From NCBI GenBank assembly GCA_020536535.1, contig JAHLWZ010000968.1:1-36078 (forward strand): a stretch of 36,078 nucleotides of DNA, read 5' to 3'. A model generated the notes under the pieces. It saw only the letters and a program-made list of their open reading frames with translations, was not told the DNA's origin and searched no databases. The translations under genes and the position numbers were made by a program. Below, one piece after another: positions 1 through 8,524 of the stretch (within the stretch, counting starts at the first letter, position 1; every line of letters starts with the position of its first letter). This DNA comes from Pelomyxa schiedti. Taxonomy: Eukaryota; Evosea; Pelobiontida; Pelomyxidae.

Positions 1-327
1 CAAGGTAAGGTACTCTTAGTAAATGAATATGACTAAGTGATTCAGTCTCAGAAAACCACTGAGAGAGACTGTGAGACCAAGAGTCCTGAGAGTGTCAACA
101 GTGATACAGATGGGAGTGTCAACAGTGACACTGATGAGAGTGATGTTGAGAGTGTCAGTGGTAGCAAGGACACTGAGAACAGTGCATCAATACCTGATGG
201 CTCACCAAAACACGAGTCAAGAAGAAAAGCATCTAAAAGAAAAGGAAGAAAGAGGAAAACAGATAGTACCAAAACAAGAAGCAGTGAGAGCCCTCATCCA
301 ATTCTTTCTCTCATTTTACCCAAGTAG
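1..327 (+). CDS. 3' end of a low-complexity, probably nuclear protein (partial)
   Basis: Only the last exon is in the window. A GT-AG intron (5-51, 47 bp) follows four bases of an upstream exon, and the reading frame then runs from 52 to a TAG at 325-327. The 91 residues are Ser/Asp/Glu/Thr-rich, with a repeated SVNSDTD motif, then a Lys/Arg-rich stretch (RRKASKRKGRKRK) that looks like a nuclear localisation signal. No domain is recognisable and the family is unknown. The intron call rests on a good donor (GTAAGG), a CTAAG-like branch site and an AG acceptor that leaves the frame open. Because the 5' part lies outside the window, function cannot be judged. Confidence 0.5.
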
Positions 328-1018
328 ACAAGTTCGAATTCAAAAAGTCATCTGTCAACAACTGTTGGGCAGTCGCATCAACACAAAGGTGAAAGTTCAT
401 CAATTGACCCAGTTGGTCAATAGTATTCTTCTGGATATCATGATAAACAAAGCTTATTGTTAAGTACACTATCATACGTTCTTTAGTGAGTTAACACATG
501 GTGGAGGTAAGCGATTACGGTCCCCATGCCAAAACTTAGAAATGGTCCATTGGGTGGAAGAACGACGTTGACTAGCACAAAGTGAAAAAATGAAAACTAA
601 AACGAAAGTGAAAGTGAAGGCAAAGGCAGTGTGGAGGAAGATGTAAACGATGATTGATGGAAAACGCAATGATTCACAAGGGCAGCCCACAGTAAACTAT
701 GCAACCGAGTGTGCCCAACAAACGCGAGGAGTCTGAAAACGGAGGTATCATCCCCTCGTCAGTATGGACAAACACGTAGCGATGTTGTCCTCGAGTGGTG
801 CAGTGCCAGCAAATACTACAGCGGACACAGCAAGCAGGATCAGCAGTGGCTCTCAAGGGAGCACATTTGAAGATGTCAGCCACCCAGAAGACTCCAAGCT
901 CAAAAAACCCCCAGGTTTGCAGTTCAAACAGGTGTATATTGACTCATTTCTTCCACCCGTTCTTGTGGCATTACTTTTCTGCCAATCCTCCTTCTATCGA
1001 GGAGCAACTTCCTTTTCC
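328..1018. other. stretch with no convincing gene, host side of the transposon insertion
   Basis: Short open frames exist, for example plus-strand 764-1018 (Ser/Pro/Lys-rich start, no domain) and a small acidic frame around 600-655, but none has recognisable homology or a clear exon structure. The longer open frame from 764 only continues because it reads into the transposon's left terminal repeat at 1021. This may be intergenic DNA or a diverged gene interrupted by the insertion. Confidence 0.4.
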
Positions 1019-1020
1019 TA
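1019..1020. other. TA target-site duplication, left copy (right copy 4194-4195)
   Basis: TA directly abuts CAGGGG on the left and CCCCTG on the right. This is the hallmark of Tc1/mariner insertion. Confidence 0.9.
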
Positions 1021-1211
1021 CAGGGGAATGCGATTGGGGTGGGAAAATGAGCAGCGAGTTTGCGGGAAAAGATGTGGTAAAAGCAGGAAGGAACGCAGAA
1101 AAAGACACGGGAAAAGCACGGGGAGGGCTTCTAGAATGGGTGTTCTGTCTGGGGCCAACCGACGTGGGGGTCTTCGTTTCAAACAAAAAAAAAAACACAA
1201 AATAAAAAAAA
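1021..1211 (+). repeat. left terminal inverted repeat of the transposon
   Basis: It matches the reverse complement of 4003-4193 over about 190 bp with only a few substitutions (for example GATGTGG against GATGCGG, and GAACGC against GAATGC). The inner edge is A-rich. The TIR is open in one frame and creates spurious basic ORFs at both ends of the element. Confidence 0.95.
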
Positions 1212-1233
1212 ACCCCACCTGTGTAGACTGCAA

Positions 1234-2682
1234 ATGAGTAATTCGTACCCATGCTATGTTGGAGACGGTGTCTACTATGAGGGTTTGGTGACTTCAGAAA
1301 GCCAGGGTACATTTGCGATTTCCATTCTAACCCTCACAATCACAATCACAAGCACCAAGCCCACTGCCATTAGTCCCAGAGCCCTGTACTCCTCTCCCAG
1401 CCTCACAAACGCCTCAAGGTAGGTTTCACTCGAACTCTCAGGTGCCTCACTGTTTTCTTTAGGCCGCAAGAAGAGAGCAGCCTCACGGAAAGCCAAACCA
1501 GCAGCTCCACCCACAGATGAGGTGTTGACACCATCATTGAACTGCTTTTGGTGTAGCTGCCCTGCACACACCATCAGACATCGGCCCAAGAGCACTGGTA
1601 TGCCCTCCACCTTGGAATAGTAAATCAAACTTACTACCTTACAGCTTCCAACCAAACTGTAACAATACAATGCCGATGTGATTGCAGTGGCCATTCAATA
1701 CGACCCTGTTTTGGTTGGTCATACAGCCTGCCTTTCTTTTCATTTACCAGTATTAAGCTTGTACCAAGTGCCATTCACTTGCGCAGAATGGTTTACTTTG
1801 TGTATGCCAAATACCAAAGGTTGATCCAGCAGCAACAAGTTGCCCTCGTTGTTTGCTTCCCTACTGTACTTGCAAGTACATGGTTTCCTTCTTTTCTTAT
1901 GAGTAACCAATCACAGTCGGTGTCAATGCCACTGTGGGGATTTTGCCCCTGAAGCACATGAGTTTTGGTTGGATTCTGAGAGAGTTTCCTACAATCGTAT
2001 AGTGCAAGACCGACTCCAAAAGACCAAAAAAGAACAAGAAGCATCTGCAAGGGTTGCAGCTATGCATCAGTTCCCTGTCTTGCAGAATATGCTGAAAGTG
2101 GCTGCAACCAAGAATGCCCAGGCAATGAAGGTGCTGCCTGTGGAGATGCTGTATAACTAGTTTGCAGGTCCACTGCCTGAATCAGCTCTCACACAAGTGC
2201 AAGCACCCAATGCTATAATCCCAGAACCAATTCTTCCAGCAGTCCATAACCCTGTGACCATCATTACTGGTGCATCGAATACTACTACCCCTTCTGCTGC
2301 TGCACCTCAAGCTCCTCCTGCAACTATTGCAGTTGTCCCACCCAGTGCTAAAAAGCTGCGAGTTGAGTCCCCTGTTGTCCCTGTTCCAGGCGATGCACTC
2401 CAAGCAGTGACTGAGTTATGTCAAGCTATGTCAGATTCCTCAGAAGAAAGGAACCGCTTTGTATTCACCTTCTTTCAACAAGTTGTTACCAGTTATCAAA
2501 GGTATACACTGGCTCTAAGTTCAAGCTGACTAATTGTTTGTAGCAATGTGAAAATCTTCCAAGGAGAGCCAAAGAAGGTACTTAAGAACTTCACAAAGTT
2601 TGTGGACTGGCAACTTCCGGGTCTCGCACAAAAAATCACCAAGCACCCGGCATCAAACCCTCCGCCAACATCAAACAGCTAA
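1234..2682 (+). CDS. transposon-encoded cysteine-cluster protein (second gene of the element)
   Basis: Reconstructed exons are 1234-1306, 1353-1418, 1463-1597, 1758-1875, 1917-2501 and 2544-2682 (1116 nt, 371 residues, stop TAA). All five introns obey GT-AG; four are 41-46 bp and one is 160 bp. Residues about 48-60 are basic (GRKKRAASRKAK). Residues 74-137 hold 14 cysteines in CxxC and CxC pairs (CFWCSC, CTKCH, CPRC, CRCQCHCG-like order), which suggests a zinc-binding or DNA-binding domain. Next comes a Lys/Glu-rich helical stretch, a Pro/Thr/Ala-rich linker and a short C-terminal block. One in-frame TAG (2158-2160) lies in exon 5. It is either a premature stop or part of a 30-nt in-frame intron (2131-2160, GTG...TAG). 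The gene shares the element with the transposase and runs towards it. I do not recognise the family; an accessory transposition or regulatory factor is an inference. Confidence 0.65.
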
Positions 2683-2796
2683 GTCTCACTTTCCTAAAAA
2701 AAAATTACTTTTACCGGATTCGAACTAAGGATCGACGGTGAAATAACCAAATATCATCCGCTTCACTAAAAGTTTTTAGAAGAAGGACTCTTTGTT

Positions 2797-3997
2797 TTAG
2801 TAAGGATGAGATGTAAGCCCTGGGACTAGGTAGTGACACCCCGACGTGAATTTTTGAACCAGGTGCGGGGAAATTAGGGTGGTTGAAGAGTAAAGGTACT
2901 GTTCCAGGTTTGATGCATTAATCAAGCCCTGATGAACTCGCAAGTTGCGTTTAATCTCAGCAAAGCAATTCTCAATCCATGCTAGATCAGGGCTTGAATG
3001 GGGACTAGAAGAAGAATTAGTCACAGAAGGAACTGGGAACTGAAACCGAGGGATTAAGAGATGCCCCTGGCTTTTGACCAGATCGAAAATTTCTGTGGCC
3101 AGGTGTGCCCTGTGGTTATCCATCAAAATCACGCGATGTTGATGGAGCAGTGCTGGTAGCAACATGAACTTTAACCAAAGGTAGAAGATGGAAGTGCACA
3201 GAGTTTTTGGAAACACCCAGGGTGCAACAGCACCCTGATTGACATCAGCGGCCATAATCAAGCTGAATCTCTTTGATTGTGCAGGCTGTTAAAGTGTTAC
3301 AAGTAATGGATTTAATAGATGCTAACCATTGGAGTCCTCACAGCCTGTCCCACCAAGGAATGGCCCATGCGCCTGACTGTAGAGAGCAAATCACATCCCA
3401 TTTCATCTAGGTCAATCAGAACCTCAATTGGCAGGCCAAAAATCCTAGAATTCAATGCGGGGATGGATTGTGGGAGAGAGAGATATTTCAAAGGTTCTTA
3501 CCCTGGGGGATTGTTAAAAATTGTGTGAGAGAACCATGCTTGTCTTGCAGCTTCATTTCTCTCCCCAATAATTTTTCCAACTGTAAAACGAAGCACAAAC
3601 CCAAGCTTCTTTGTTGCCCGACTAATCTGCCAAACACTGCATTGAAGTGATGAAAATACAAGCCTTGTACTTACTTCACATCCTCGCCTGTCACAATCTT
3701 GAGAAATTGACATGCCTCCTCCCTGGAGACAGTTGGGTACATCAGCTCCAGCCAACATAATGCATACAGAGCAAGGAAGCTCATTTTCATGGGGCGGCCC
3801 CCAGCATGTGGCACAAAAGACACCCCTAGAGTTGTTCCATCATCACAGTTCGAAAAGGTGTTGGGGGTACCTGAATTCCACCATCGATAGATTGTGCTCA
3901 CACTGACTCCAGCTTCTTTGGCTAGATCTGTTGCGGTAGTGTCTGGCAGAGTGAGACGGTGCAGAACCGATCTGCGCTTCCAGAGGGGGTAGCTCAT
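2797..3997 (-). CDS. IS630/Tc1/mariner-type DDE transposase
   Basis: Four exons, 3997-3675, 3636-3502, 3444-3327 and 3285-2797, join to 1065 nt (354 residues); the introns are 38, 57 and 41 bp. Residues about 8-45 form a helix-turn-helix (TDLAKEAGVSVSTIYRWW), with a second HTH-like region after it and the ARQAWF block typical of the superfamily. Catalytic residues are visible: Asp166 in IDLDEMG, Asp248 in LMDNHRAHLA, and Glu297 in SPDLAWIENCF. The second Asp and the Glu are separated by 48 residues, longer than in classical Tc1 (34) because of a Ser/Pro-rich insert. The protein should bind the terminal repeats and catalyse cut-and-paste transposition. A further 45-nt in-frame intron around WWNSG...GVSF is possible. 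The ATG at 3997 was chosen because it directly follows the A-rich TIR edge; the frame also stays open upstream through the TIR. Confidence 0.92.
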
Positions 3998-4002
3998 TTG
4001 GA

Positions 4003-4193
4003 TTTTTTTTATTTTTTGTTTTTTTTTTTGTTTGAAACGAAGACCCCCACGTCGGTTGGCCCCAGAAAGAACACCCATTCTAGAAGCCCTCCCCGTGCTT
4101 TTCCCACGTCTTTTTCTGCATTCCTTCCTGCTTTTACCGCATCTTTTCCCGCAAACTCGCTGCTCATTTTCCCACCCCAATCGCATTCCCCTG
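4003..4193 (-). repeat. right terminal inverted repeat of the transposon
   Basis: Inverted copy of 1021-1211, ending in CCCCTG next to a TA dinucleotide. Its A-rich inner edge, read on the minus strand, lies immediately upstream of the transposase ATG at 3997. Confidence 0.95.
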
Positions 4194-4273
4194 TACTAAA
4201 CGAAAAAGCAAATCTTTTAATTAATTTCGCTTAGGAGAAACGGAAAGCGAAGTGACACGCAACAGAGTATCAA

Positions 4274-5638
4274 CTACAGGATTGGGTAAGAGATGGCCTC
4301 AGCAATTCCGCACATGTCGGTGCCCCTTTCTATGCGCTGTGTGTTGATTAGTTACAGAAAGGGATAATAAATTGGGGATTATGAGACATACGATGTATCC
4401 CTTTTCTCCCCACGTTGCACCCCAGCTGTTCTTTACTTTCCAGTATGGTGTGCCTGCATCAGTACCGTATCCAACAAGAAGAACGACGTGGTTCAGGACA
4501 CCACCGGTGCATAGTGGGTTCTTCATTATTCCGCCGGTGTAGCTCTGTGCACTTGTAAGTGAAGTTATTCAGCAAGCACAATTAATGCTTCATTCAAGCG
4601 AAAATGGAATGTATACACACGCTGAAGTAATTGGCATTGAGAGCAATTGAAAGCGGACCAACGTTCGCAAGAACGTCGATGAGAGCAGTCTCATCGTAGG
4701 CCTTGGTATCAGTGTTCTGAGTGACGCATGCATAACCGCTGATGGAATATGTTGTGCTGAAGGTCTGGGTGGAGGGGCATTCGTATACATCCTTCACTGA
4801 GTATGGGAACTCACTCTCCAGTGGAATTCCGTTGACAATGTGAGTGGGAGATGCGGCGTTGGAAAGGTCTGGATGAAATAAGCTCAATGGAAACAAAGAG
4901 GATTGGACGAATACACACCATCAAATGCAGTCCATGGCCATCCACCATTGCATCCGTTATTGCATACCGTTGTGTTTACCTTGTGGTAGATTTCAGTAGT
5001 GCACCCACGGCTGCACCCAGCAATGTATGCCTCTGACAGAGAGTCAGTGCCAGTTTTGCCCCAGCCAGCGAAGCCAGCCTGTTGGCCAATTTGGCCCTCG
5101 ATTGCCTCAGCAGTGGAGAAAGACCAGCAGCTTCCGCAGGAGCCTTGGTTCTTGACAACTGTGACAACATTTGCATTTGTGCTCCAGTCCAATGAATCTG
5201 CGGCTATTGCGCGACGGCCTTGTGCGGGGGTTGGAAGATAATCAGCCATGATGAGGCATGACTTGGCAAAGTATGTTGGATCAGCCGCCGGCATCAAGTA
5301 TTGGCTCCTGAACCTAAACCGAAAGGTGAGAAGTTAATAATGTGGAAGGGGAAGCACTCACTCCTCATCAGTGATGTCAGAGAACTGCGTCTCACCATGC
5401 ACGTTGTTGATCTGATTGAGCTGAGCAGCCTTGCGCATGTTTGACTTGTAAACCTTGAGCCTGTGCATATACTCGGCACCCTCGTAGTGCTTCCCATACC
5501 TTTTTTGTTGTTAACTCTTCCATGACAGTGGTGCAAAAAAGAAGGAAAGAGTGTGTGTTACTTTGACAGGAAGCGATCAAATTGCTGGTCGGCAAGAACA
5601 ACTGTTGCCAACAGAACGAGAACAAAAACTGCTTTCAT
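4274..5638 (-). CDS. papain-family cysteine protease, cathepsin L-like
   Basis: Six exons (5638-5562, 5499-5362, 5313-4919, 4868-4619, 4551-4392, 4336-4274; 1083 nt, 360 residues) are separated by 48-67 bp GT-AG introns. Residues 1-17 are a signal peptide ([16 protein letters not shown]). Residues about 18-75 are an I29-type inhibitory propeptide with an ERFNIN-like pattern. The mature domain has the oxyanion Gln128 and catalytic Cys134 in [11 protein letters not shown], the GCNGGW motif, catalytic His308 in [10 protein letters not shown] and Asn328 in NSWG. It ends in the typical [11 protein letters not shown]. All catalytic residues and normal length are kept, so it should be an active secretory or lysosomal endopeptidase for food-vacuole proteolysis. 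It is transcribed away from the Csm1-like gene with 425 bp between the starts. Assignment to the papain family is certain; the L-type is likely. Confidence 0.96.
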
Positions 5639-6063
5639 GTGTGCTTCTTTGTTGTTTATTTGTTTCTTTGTTGTTTTCTATTCGTTGGGAAAATGGAAAA
5701 GAAATTCTGTCTTTAAATGGCCAAAACATGAACAAATCTCATTCTTTGGGGCAAGCCCAGAACTTCTGGAGAACAGGCAACATTTGGGGAATCTAATGCT
5801 TGGGGATTATCTGGCTTCTTCCCGGGAGTCCCGGTGTCCTAATTCAGCTGATGTGCCCCCCACAACTAGTTCGACCCCACATTCCGGAATGGAAGGGCCG
5901 AAATTCCGCGAAAACAACCAATGGCTGGTAACGCTGCAATCTGCCTTGGGCACTGAAGGTTACTCAGGGCACGGCGCCACATTCGTTCTTCGAGGCTGCC
6001 GCGGTTTTGGTTTTTCCCAAGCAAAAAAGCAAAGGCCTCCAGGGGATTTCACCTAACACAAAG
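5639..6063. promoter_or_regulatory. divergent intergenic region between cathepsin and the Csm1-like gene
   Basis: These 425 bp separate two divergently transcribed genes and must hold both promoters. Open frames here (for example 5553-6056) show no domain. No TATA box or other element can be named with confidence. Confidence 0.4.
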
Positions 6064-6551
6064 ATGAGTAACAAGGAGGCGGCAACGCAGCAGCACGTCA
6101 GGCACCGACGACGCCCGACACAACAACAACAAGATGCACCATCGGAGGGACCAGTGGCGTTTGTTGCCCCCGACGAAGACGATGTCGAAGTAGACGGAGA
6201 GGGAGAGGGAGCGGGAGGAGCGAGCAACGAGGAGCAGGAGGAGGAGGAAGTGGTGGTGGGCAGCAAGGCCAAGGCGGCGGGGAGACACCGAGGCAACAAA
6301 GGAGGCCGCCACCACCACAAGGAGGAACAGGAGGAGGAGGAGGAGGAGGCCGCGGTAGTGGTACTCGACGACCAAACAGAGCACCCCGGAGACGCCGGCG
6401 GGGAGCCCCCCCCGCAACAGACGAAGAAGAAGAAGGGGGAGAAACCAGCCAAGGGCCGGGGCAAAGGGAAGGGGAAGGGGAAGGGGAAGGGGAAGGGGAA
6501 GGGGAAGGGGAGGGGCAGAGGCAGGGGCAGGGGAGGCAGAACACTGCTGTC

Positions 6552-6585
<34 letters not shown>

Positions 6586-8462
6586 TCAGAGTCCCCGTAT
6601 GAAGAGGAATCCAGCGGGAGCGAGTACCGCGAGGACACCGACGGGAGCGGCAGCGACAGGGAAAAGAAGAAGCCCGCCGAAAAGCCCAAGTCCAAGAAGC
6701 ATCACGGCTCGAAGAAGGAAAGGACGCAACAGGAGGCGGAACCGGAGCCCGAGCAAATACCTGCCAAAGAAACAAACGAGAAAAAACCTATCAGGAGTGC
6801 TCCTGTGGCCCAAAAGCAAGAAGCTGATATGCGCAGAAAAGATACGCAGGCTAAACCCCAGGCAAGCCACAGCACCCCAAAGTCAAAAGGCGGAAAAACC
6901 GCCTCACCTGAGACAGAGATAGCACAGGTTACAACCCAATCACAATCTGGTGAGAAGCTTTGTGTTCCATCCCCCAAAAGGCATAGACCAGCTGCCTCTC
7001 TTGTATCATCTGCACCTGAGGCTTCCCGTTCTTCCCCTCTCGCCCCTCGTTCTCCACAACCAGTAGCTCTCAAATCCAGTCCCTTGCTTGCTGAACCCAA
7101 CATTCCGACATGCACGGTACACGCCACATGCATTTTTCTGATTCGAATTGTTTGATCTTAACATTCGCAGACTTGCGCGGAGTTAGAACAAGTTGTTGCA
7201 GGAATGAAACGCGAATACGATCTATTAACAAAGGTATTCTATTTTGCCTAAAATTCCATTATGGCAAACAATACACCACAGAGTTATAACCAAGCTCTGA
7301 GTGATGTTGACGAGAAACTCCTTGGTTTGTTGACAAAATTCCCTCATTTTATACACCCATATTTCCATTATAGTGAGCCAGGAGATGATCGACAGTGTAC
7401 TCTGTGAAAACAGTGACATCAAAGCTAAAGGTAAAACCAACGTTTACTTGCCCATTTCTAAGATTGGTGAAGTGGACATTCTTGAAAAGGAAAGGGCAGC
7501 TTTACTTGAAAAACTTAAACAATTAGAGCAATTACCAAATACTGCCCCCACACCTGTACCAGCTGCATCTACATCCGCTCCAACACAGCCGCAAGAAGTG
7601 ATTAAACCGCAGGAAGAGCCAAAAGCAGAACCGAAGCCACCCAGCACACCTGTACCGTCTTCAGCAAAGAAGCACCCCAGGCGCTCCAGTATTGCTTCCG
7701 CCAACGTTCCCGCCACACCTGATCCTACTATTTCTGCATTGAGGGCGCAGGTTCAGTTATTTTCAAAGGTACATACCGTAACTCTCACGTTAGTGCCACT
7801 CAAACTCTTTAGATGTTGGGAATCAGTGTTGTTCCCACTGCCGGAAATATGTTCACCTGTGAAATAGTTGGCGCCGCCTTAAGTACGCTCTCCATTACAA
7901 TCTTCGCGAAATGCGGGGACAACTGGGAATAACTTGCACTAACTATGACAACAGAAATGAAGTTCACACTCCACGTGGAGGACAACGAAATTGAATATGA
8001 CTTGCTGCTGTGCGACGAGCTTTCAACCGGTATTTAACCCCCAATTTGCATAGCAACACCGGAAATTCCGGATTCTTACCCCCGAACCCAAAAGGTGAGA
8101 GCGGCACCAACAGGCTGCCGGAAATTCTTCAAGGCAAGCTCGGGTTCCAGCCAAACGAGATGCCGGTCTTCACCTACTCGCTCCTATCAGTGTTGCTCAC
8201 CGACACTCCCGCCGCACCACCTGACATCTCAGTCATTTCAACATCCCCTCCACAGCAACAGCAACCATCAACACCACCAACAGCAACAGAAACAGAAACA
8301 ACCGCACAAACAACAACAACAACAGCAACAATAATCCCATCCACGCCACAACCACCTCCACAATCACCTCCCCCTCGTACTCCATCATCATCATCAACAG
8401 CAAGCACCCCGGCACCAACACAGTCCTCAGTCAAGATGCCCGCAACAACCAACAATCTATAA
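6064..8462 (+). CDS. low-complexity coiled-coil protein with Csm1/Pcs1 (monopolin)-like C-terminal domain
   Basis: Seven exons (6064-7116, 7171-7233, 7282-7324, 7374-7768, 7813-7882, 7955-8029, 8095-8462) join to 2067 nt, 688 residues; introns are 44-72 bp. Residues 1-350 are disordered: acidic stretches, a (KG)n tract, an 11-Asp tract and many Lys/Ser/Pro. Residues about 352-430 form a coiled coil (TCAELEQVVAGMKREYDLL, ILEKERAALLEKLKQLEQ). Residues about 519-602 follow the order of the Csm1/Pcs1 globular (RWD-like) domain: LGISVV, MFTCEIVG, MKFTLHVEDNEIEYDLLL, then LPEILQGKLGF and a final helix MPVFTYSLLSVL. A Pro/Thr/Ser/Gln tail ends the protein. In yeast, Csm1/Pcs1 dimers crosslink kinetochores or rDNA chromatin. 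The domain call comes from pattern and order only, without a profile search. Gene structure is well supported by frame continuity. Confidence 0.6.
6463..6515 (+). repeat. hexanucleotide AAGGGG repeat inside coding sequence
   Basis: About eight copies of AAGGGG, slightly degenerate at the left end. In frame they encode alternating Lys-Gly, followed by an Arg-Gly run. A likely source of length variation. Confidence 0.85.
6553..6585 (+). repeat. GAC trinucleotide repeat (11 units) coding for poly-Asp
   Basis: Eleven perfect GAC codons give an uninterrupted run of 11 aspartates. The single codon used throughout points to recent slippage expansion. Confidence 0.9.
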
Positions 8463-8524
8463 TCTTGTGATGCGAATTGAGCTTTTCTTGCTGTGTTTAT
8501 CCAAAAAAGTTTGGTTTGGCGTTG

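Larger units (their letters stand above)
1021..4193. mobile_element. complete IS630/Tc1/mariner-superfamily DNA transposon with two genes
   Basis: The element is 3173 bp. It starts CAGGGGAATGCG and ends with the reverse complement CGCATTCCCCTG, and it is flanked on both sides by TA (1019-1020 and 4194-4195), the usual target-site duplication of Tc1/mariner elements. The terminal inverted repeats are about 190 bp and differ at only a handful of positions, so the copy is fairly young. Inside are a DDE transposase on the minus strand and a second spliced gene on the plus strand. They converge, with 114 bp between their stop codons. Each start codon lies just inside one terminal repeat (1234 on the left, 3997 on the right), so each repeat probably supplies the promoter for one gene. 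The transposase frame is intact, so the element may be active, apart from one in-frame TAG in the second gene. Confidence 0.95.

Noticed and set aside
764-1237. 157-codon open frame running from host sequence into the transposon
   Set aside because: The second half is only the translated terminal repeat, which also appears at the other end of the element. It is not a conserved protein.
2700-2775. tRNA-like stretch on the minus strand inside the transposon (TTCGAAT loop and a 7-bp ACTTTTA/TAAAAGT stem)
   Set aside because: The outer stem pairs, but the T arm does not (CTTAG against the bases after the loop) and no good anticodon arm forms. At most a decayed tRNA-like remnant.
5553-6056. 167-codon open frame between the cathepsin and Csm1-like genes
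   Set aside because: It overlaps the first exon and intron of the cathepsin gene on the other strand, has no domain and no splice support.
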